The translations under genes and the position numbers were made by a program. 64,000 nucleotides of DNA from Gleimia hominis (GTDB lineage: Bacteria > Actinomycetota > Actinomycetes > Actinomycetales > Actinomycetaceae). The notes under the pieces were generated by a model. It was not told the DNA's origin and made no database searches. It saw only the letters and a program-made list of their open reading frames with translations. Of the stretch, positions 59,487 to 64,000 are shown in pieces. The stretch lies in the NCBI RefSeq assembly GCF_002871945.2, contig NZ_CP126963.1, positions 62,001 to 126,000 on the forward strand, read 5' to 3'. Position 1 is the first letter of the stretch. Each line of letters begins with the position of its first letter.

Positions 59487-59520
59487 AAGGTGGCTCGATC
59501 ATTCGTGGTCGAGCCACCTT
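59487..59520 (+). terminator. Hairpin after rplO
   Basis: AAGGTGGCTCGA pairs perfectly with TCGAGCCACCTT around a 10-base loop. The 3' side is GCTGTG rather than a T-run, so it may be a weak terminator or a processing/stability element before secY. Confidence 0.7.
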
Positions 59521-59624
59521 GCTGTGTGAGCTTTCAGTTTTAGAGTTTGGGCGATTTACCGCCAGCGATTGTTTTCCGGTACGCTAGGTCGTGCACTAGT
59601 GCGCATATTTTATGAGGAGGACGC

Positions 59625-60917
59625 GTGCTCAGCACATTTGCACAGGCATTTCGCACGCCTGATCTGCGGGGTAAACTGCTGTTCAGTTTGCTCATAATGG
59701 GGCTGTTCCGCCTGGGGTCTTTTATCCCTACACCGGGTGTGTCCACGCCTAACATTCAAACGTGTGTGGCGCAGCAGGGGGAGAACTCCCTGCTGGATCT
59801 CGTTAACTTGTTTTCCGGTGGAGCATTACTGCAGCTGTCAGTGTTTGCACTGGGGATCATGCCCTATATTACGGCGTCGATTATTGTGCAGTTGCTTCGC
59901 GTCGTGATTCCACGGTTCGATGACCTCCATAAGGAAGGTCAGCAGGGGCAGACGAAGTTAACGCAGTACACGCGTTACCTAACTATTTTCTTGGGCGTCC
60001 TCCAGTCTTCTACAATGATCAGTTTGGCTATGGCAGACCGGTTGTTCCCCGGCTGTTCTGCCCCGGTGATTCCAGAGAAGAACGCTGGTACTTTCTTGAT
60101 GATGCTACTGGTTATGACTGCCGGTACCGGCGTGATCATGTGGATGGGTGAGCTCATCACCGAACGCGGCATTGGCAACGGCATGTCCCTACTGATTTTC
60201 ACTTCAATTACCGCGACACTGCCGGCGCACCTGTTCTCCATTGGCCGCGCTGGGGCATGGGGGAAGGTCTTCTGGATTCTGGCGCTCATCTTGGTGATCA
60301 CCATGGTGGTGGTTTACATTGAGCTGGCTCAGCGTCGCATCCCGGTACAGTACGCGAAACGGATGGTGGGGCAGCGCCTCATGGGTGGGTCATCCACTTA
60401 TATTCCACTGAAGATCAACATGGCGAACGTTATTCCAGTGATTTTCTCGACCTCAATTCTGGCTTTGCCAACGATGATCGCTAACTTCGGTAGCCCCAAT
60501 GACTCGTGGGTGCAGTGGATTCACGCTAACTTTGCGCGCACTACCGTTGTTTATCTGGTTGCGAACGGATTGATGATCCTGTTCTTCACCTTCTTCTACA
60601 CGTCGATTACGTTTAACCCAGATGAGGTTGCGGACAACATGAAGAAGTATGGTGGTTTCATTCCAGGTATCCGCGCCGGGGTTCCGACTGCAGATTACTT
60701 GCGGTACGTCATGAACCGGATTACCACCGCCGGCGCTTTGTATTTGGTGATTGTTGCCCTGTTGCCTTCGATTGCGATGATTCCACTTCATCTTGAGGGC
60801 GGGCAGATGCCGTTCGGTGGGACTACGCTGCTGATCGTCGTGGGCGTTGGCCTGCAGACGGTGATGCAGATTGATTCACAGCTTCAAAAACACCATTACG
60901 AAGGATTCTTGCAATGA
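59625..60917 (+). CDS. secY: Preprotein translocase subunit SecY
   Basis: A 430-residue channel subunit with ten predicted membrane helices. GKLLFSLLIMGLFRLGSFIP, the plug and ISIG-like GITERGIGNGMSLLIFTSI region (ELITERGIGNGMSL) and the C5 loop FTFFYTSITFNPDEVADNMK are hallmarks. GTG start after GAGGAGG. ATGA overlap with adk. It pairs with SecE encoded at 31956. Confidence 0.98.
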   Translation: MLSTFAQAFRTPDLRGKLLFSLLIMGLFRLGSFIPTPGVSTPNIQTCVAQQGENSLLDLVNLFSGGALLQLSVFALGIMPYITASIIVQLLRVVIPRFDDLHKEGQQGQTKLTQYTRYLTIFLGVLQSSTMISLAMADRLFPGCSAPVIPEKNAGTFLMMLLVMTAGTGVIMWMGELITERGIGNGMSLLIFTSITATLPAHLFSIGRAGAWGKVFWILALILVITMVVVYIELAQRRIPVQYAKRMVGQRLMGGSSTYIPLKINMANVIPVIFSTSILALPTMIANFGSPNDSWVQWIHANFARTTVVYLVANGLMILFFTFFYTSITFNPDEVADNMKKYGGFIPGIRAGVPTADYLRYVMNRITTAGALYLVIVALLPSIAMIPLHLEGGQMPFGGTTLLIVVGVGLQTVMQIDSQLQKHHYEGFLQ

Positions 60918-61501
60918 GCAAACCAGTGATCATTATGCTGGGTGCCCCAGGTGCGGGCAAGGGCACGCAGGCGAAGCGTATCGCGCAAAAACTCGGCATT
61001 CCAGCTATCTCAACGGGTGCTATATTTCGAGAGAACCTGGCTCAGGACACGGTTTTGGGGCAGCAGGCCCGCGAGTACATCAATAAGGGTGAGTTCGTGC
61101 CCGATTCCGTGACGAACCCGATGGTTCAGGCTCGCTTGAAAGCACCGGATGTTCAGGATGGTTACCTGTTGGACGGTTACCCCCGCACTCTCGAGCAAGC
61201 GCATTTTCTGCGGGACGCCCTGGCAGCGCTTCACCAAGAGATTACTCTGGTAATGGAGATTGCGGTTGATGAGGATTCGGTTGTTGACAGGCTATTGAAA
61301 CGTGCTGAGCAAGAGGGCCGCGCGGACGATACTGAACCGGTTATCCGCCACCGACTGGAGGTCTATCACCGGCAGACGGAGCCGATGGCTACGTACTACG
61401 CAGACCAGGACATGCTAGTTCAAATCGATGGTACCGGCAGCGTGGATGAGGTTTGGGCCCGGGTCGAAACGGTGCTTGATGAAGCGTTGAAGGAGAAATA
61501 G
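60914..61501 (+). CDS. adk: Adenylate kinase
   Basis: A 195-residue AMP/ATP phosphotransferase. The P-loop GAPGAGKGTQ is at residues 10-19, followed by STGAIFREN and LDGYPRTLEQA. The LID domain is the short form (RAEQEGRADDTEPVIRHRLE), normal in actinobacteria. Translationally coupled to secY. Confidence 0.97.
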   Translation: MSKPVIIMLGAPGAGKGTQAKRIAQKLGIPAISTGAIFRENLAQDTVLGQQAREYINKGEFVPDSVTNPMVQARLKAPDVQDGYLLDGYPRTLEQAHFLRDALAALHQEITLVMEIAVDEDSVVDRLLKRAEQEGRADDTEPVIRHRLEVYHRQTEPMATYYADQDMLVQIDGTGSVDEVWARVETVLDEALKEK

Positions 61502-61698
61502 CGTTCTGGCGCAAACGGCAGCAGATTTTGCTAGCGGTGGTGCACCCTTGTTACCAGCGCTGCAACCTGTTAGTGGCGCTGCACCTTATAGCAGTGTTGT
61601 AAGTCGATAGCGCGTCGTTTACATGCCAGTTTTAGAACGTTTTCCACCCGCTGTTGCCGCACGAACAGCGGGTGGTTTCACATAGTGAGGAGTTAACA
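61502..61698 (+). terminator. adk-map spacer with terminator hairpin at 61644-61678
   Basis: CCACCCGCTGTT (61644-61655) pairs perfectly with AACAGCGGGTGG (61664-61675), followed by TTT. Upstream, GCGCTGCA is repeated 19 bases apart (61557 and 61576). The hairpin ends 8 bases before the map RBS, so map needs a promoter overlapping it or read-through. Confidence 0.7.
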
Positions 61699-62535
61699 GT
61701 GGCGCGGATTCAACGGAAAAACCGGAAGCAGATTGAGTACATGCGGGAGGCCGGTTTGATTGTTGCAAAGATTCACAAGGCCCTGAGGGAGGCGGCGCAA
61801 CCGGGCGTGACTTTGCTGGAACTGGACGCGGTGAGTGCGCACGTCATCGAGTCTTCGGGAGCGAAGTCGAATTTTCTTGGTTACTACGGTTATCCCGCAA
61901 CCGTGTGCATCTCTGTAAATGACACGGTCGTGCATGGGATCCCAGACGAAACCGCGTTGAATGCGGGGGACCTGGTGAGTTTCGACTGCGGCGCGTACGT
62001 GGAACGCGATGGGAAGCAGTGGCACGGTGACGCAGCGTTCACGATGATCGTAGGAGGCGACGAACGGGGCAGTGAGGCCGCACGTCGTTTGAACCGAATT
62101 ACGGAACAGTCAATGTGGGCGGCTTTAGCTGCAGTGGCGACAGGTAAACGCACTAATGACATTGGCCGCGCGGTGGAACAGGTGGTGGCTGCGAACCGCG
62201 ATGGCGATTGGGAAGCGGGCATTATCGAGGAGTACACGGGGCACGGGATCGGGACCGCGATGCACATGGATCCCTCGGTATACAACTATGAGGTAGCGGG
62301 CCGAACTCCGGCTTTGAAACGCGGCATGGTGCTCGCGGTGGAACCCATGCTGGTCGATGGCAAGATTGACACAAAAACGCTGGCCGATGAGTGGACGGTG
62401 AAGACGGTGGATGGCCGTCTGGCGAGCCACTGGGAACACACGATCGCTCTCACCGATAACGGGGTGTGGGTACTCACCGCGCCAGATGGTGGGGAGTCTG
62501 GGCTTGCGCCGTATGGCATTACGCCGCAGCCGTAA
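61699..62535 (+). CDS. map: Methionine aminopeptidase, type I
   Basis: A 278-residue metalloprotease that removes N-terminal methionine. The metal ligands are visible in VSFDCGAYV (Asp), WHGDAAFT (Asp), EYTGHGIGTAMH (His), LAVEPML (Glu) and the C-terminal SHWEHTIALT (Glu). GTG 61699 follows GTGAGGAG and gives the expected N-terminus; an open frame from 61654 starts inside the terminator stem. Confidence 0.96.
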   Translation: MARIQRKNRKQIEYMREAGLIVAKIHKALREAAQPGVTLLELDAVSAHVIESSGAKSNFLGYYGYPATVCISVNDTVVHGIPDETALNAGDLVSFDCGAYVERDGKQWHGDAAFTMIVGGDERGSEAARRLNRITEQSMWAALAAVATGKRTNDIGRAVEQVVAANRDGDWEAGIIEEYTGHGIGTAMHMDPSVYNYEVAGRTPALKRGMVLAVEPMLVDGKIDTKTLADEWTVKTVDGRLASHWEHTIALTDNGVWVLTAPDGGESGLAPYGITPQP

Positions 62536-62621
62536 CGTTTTCCTCAGACGTAACGATGCTTTGCAGATGTAACGCTCATTCGTAGATGTAGCGTTGCTTC
62601 GCAGATGTAGCGTTCACGCAC
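62531..62621. repeat. Five degenerate 19-bp tandem repeats after map
   Basis: Units of the form (C/T)GTA(A/G)CGnTnnTTCGCAGA begin at 62531, 62549, 62568, 62587 and 62606. The first contains the map stop codon, so the array starts exactly at the end of the gene. Confidence 0.8.
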
Positions 62622-62839
62622 TTCAACACCTCTGGTCGTTTCGGCAGACGACAAAGGGCTCTTGCAAGCGCGCCACGGGAGAGTGAGTAAAATAACAGGG
62701 ACTGCCCTGTAGTTGAGCTTGGTTTTCCATTAAACTGATTAGTCGGGTCATTGTCTGTATCCGCGGTATTTGTGGAGGCGGGCGGACCGGGCTTTGCGAA
62801 CGCAAAGCTCAGATACACTTGAGGGGTTAGACGAAGCGT
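62622..62839 (+). promoter_or_regulatory. infA 5' region with perfect palindrome at 62791-62808
   Basis: GCTTTGCGAACGCAAAGC is a perfect 8-bp inverted repeat with a two-base centre. Six bases later TACACT (62814-62819) could be the -10 box, which would place the palindrome over the -35/spacer region. ACAGGGACTGCCCTGT (about 62696) is a second, smaller palindrome. No gene is visible. Confidence 0.4.
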
Positions 62840-63061
62840 ATGGCCAAAAAAGATGGCGTCATTGAAATGGAAGGCACCATTTCGGAGGCATTGCCGAACG
62901 CAATGTTCCGCGTGGAGCTTCCTAATGGGCACATCGTGCTCGCGCATATTTCTGGGAAAATGCGTCAGCACTACATTCGTATTCTGCCGGAAGACCGTGT
63001 TGTTGTAGAGCTTTCGCCCTACGATTTGACGCGGGGCCGGATTGTTTACCGCTACAAGTAA
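62840..63061 (+). CDS. infA: Translation initiation factor IF-1
   Basis: A 73-residue OB-fold factor. [20 protein letters not shown] and [20 protein letters not shown] then [16 protein letters not shown] are diagnostic. Confidence 0.98.
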   Translation: MAKKDGVIEMEGTISEALPNAMFRVELPNGHIVLAHISGKMRQHYIRILPEDRVVVELSPYDLTRGRIVYRYK

Positions 63062-63097
63062 ATAAGACACAATAACACCGATTGGCGGAGGTAAACC

Positions 63098-63214
63098 ATG
63101 AAGGTACAGCCGAGCGTCAAGAAGATCTGTGACAAGTGCAAGGTGATTCGTCGCCACAGCAAAGTCATGGTGATCTGCGACAATCCGCGACACAAGCAGC
63201 GTCAAGGCCGATAG
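63098..63214 (+). CDS. rpmJ: 50S ribosomal protein L36 (bL36)
   Basis: A 38-residue protein beginning [20 protein letters not shown], with the zinc ligands CxxC, a third Cys in VICDN and His in PRHKQRQG, i.e. the zinc-binding form. RBS GGAGGT is at 63087-63092. It lies 36 bases after infA. Confidence 0.97.
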   Translation: MKVQPSVKKICDKCKVIRRHSKVMVICDNPRHKQRQGR

Positions 63215-63362
63215 GGCACCGCTGTTCAATAAATAAAGATATAAGCACTTTACCGGTCGCTTAGGCGGGACCCTCGGACCGGAGGCCGAGGCTGGTTGGC
63301 AGCGTCAGCTCGCCACCAGATGGTAAGGTGACCACCTCCCTTTCCAAATTTGGAGAACAAGT

Positions 63363-63734
63363 ATGGCACGTATTGCCGGCGTTGACCTCCCCCGCGAAAA
63401 GCGGTTAGAGGTAGCGCTCACCTACATTTTCGGAGTAGGTCGTTCACGCGCTAAAGAAACTTTGAAAGCCACTGGCGTTTCACCCGATACGCGCGTTAAG
63501 GACGCTACCGAAGAAGAGTTCGTGAAGCTCCGCGAGTACATCGAAGGTAACTATCAGGTGGAGGGTGACTTGCGCCGTGAGGTGCAGGCTGACATCCGCC
63601 GCAAGATTGAGATTGGCTGCTACCAGGGTCTGCGCCACCGCCGTGGCCTGCCCGTGCATGGTCAGCGCACCAAGACAAACGCGCGCACCCGTAAGGGCCC
63701 CAAGCGCACTGTTGCCGGAAAGAAGAGCGCGTAA
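63363..63734 (+). CDS. rpsM: 30S ribosomal protein S13 (uS13)
   Basis: A 123-residue head protein contacting the P-site t[36 protein letters not shown] and the C-terminal [20 protein letters not shown] then [16 protein letters not shown] are typical. The 148-base spacer upstream contains GC-rich pairs (GACCCTCGGACCGGAGGC) but no gene. Confidence 0.98.
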   Translation: MARIAGVDLPREKRLEVALTYIFGVGRSRAKETLKATGVSPDTRVKDATEEEFVKLREYIEGNYQVEGDLRREVQADIRRKIEIGCYQGLRHRRGLPVHGQRTKTNARTRKGPKRTVAGKKSA

Positions 63735-63772
63735 GCTGCGGCTTCGCTGATACTCGTAGGAGAATATGATCT

Positions 63773-64000
63773 ATGGCTACTAAATCTTCAGTGGCGCGCA
63801 AAGGGAAGCGTAAGGAACACCGGAACGTAACCCACGGGCACGCCTACATTAAATCTACTTTCAATAACACGATCGTTTCGATCACGGATCCGACCGGTGG
63901 GGTGCTTTCTTGGGCTTCATCCGGACAGGTTGGTTTCAAAGGTTCGCGTAAGTCAACACCGTTCGCAGCGCAACTAGCGGCTGAATCCGCTGCTCGCCGC
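63773..64000 (+). CDS. rpsK: 30S ribosomal protein S11 (uS11), truncated by window edge
   Basis: The first 76 codons of S11. ATG 63773 follows [27 protein letters not shown] and [20 protein letters not shown] are diagnostic. It is open to the right edge, and is the expected second gene of the alpha operon after rpsM. Confidence 0.96.
   Translation, partial: MATKSSVARKGKRKEHRNVTHGHAYIKSTFNNTIVSITDPTGGVLSWASSGQVGFKGSRKSTPFAAQLAAESAARR

Noticed and set aside
62576..63229. Minus-strand 217-codon frame over the map-infA spacer, infA and rpmJ
   Set aside because: It covers two certain ribosomal/translation genes in antisense and begins in their coding sequence.

Overview
The window is a piece of the core chromosome of a high-GC Gram-positive bacterium (Actinomycetota). 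The evidence is: an FprA-type ferredoxin reductase; a long-form NusG; actinobacterial-type RpoB and RpoC; many GTG and TTG starts; and a gene order (nuo, polyprenyl synthase, htpX, yajQ, tRNA-Thr/Met-rpmG, murB, add, aspC, tRNA-Trp-secE-nusG, rplKA, rplJL, rpoBC, rpsLG-fusA-tuf, S10/spc/alpha ribosomal operons) that I recall as broadly conserved in the phylum. LAxTG sorting signals and 'anchored repeat' surface proteins point to an Actinomycetales or propionibacterial-type commensal. The species is not identifiable from the window.

Layout. Positions 2-9550 hold nuoG (3' part) through nuoN, the proton-pumping NADH:menaquinone oxidoreductase, as one tightly packed operon, followed directly by a trans-polyprenyl diphosphate synthase that probably makes the menaquinone side chain (9547-10554) and a terminator. 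fprA (10662-12092) follows alone. A repeat-rich spacer (12093-12458) separates it from a six-gene minus-strand operon (21895 down to 12459): an 'anchored repeat-type' ABC transporter. It has a ZnuA-like substrate-binding lipoprotein with a surface-repeat domain inserted in it, an ATPase, a permease and three surface-anchored repeat proteins. A Fur/Zur-like palindrome lies just upstream of the first gene. This operon is the accessory highlight of the window.

From 22056 to 31553 come htpX, yajQ, tRNA-Tyr, tRNA-Thr, tRNA-Met, rpmG, an MFS transporter, murB, a two-headed alpha/beta hydrolase, an adenosine deaminase, a monoacylglycerol-lipase-like hydrolase and an aspartate aminotransferase.

From 31841 to the right edge is the transcription/translation supercluster: tRNA-Trp, secE, nusG, rplK-rplA, rplJ-rplL with an L10 leader and attenuator, rpoB-rpoC, a small secreted/membrane protein of unknown function, rpsL-rpsG-fusA, tuf, the S10 operon (rpsJ to rpsQ), the spc operon (rplN to rplO), secY-adk, map, infA, rpmJ, rpsM and a truncated rpsK. 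Several promoters share a TTGGCA -35 box with 17-bp spacing, and many gene boundaries carry clear intrinsic terminators. Non-coding spacers and some gene ends repeatedly contain short degenerate tandem repeats (15-25 bp units), which looks like a genome-wide habit.
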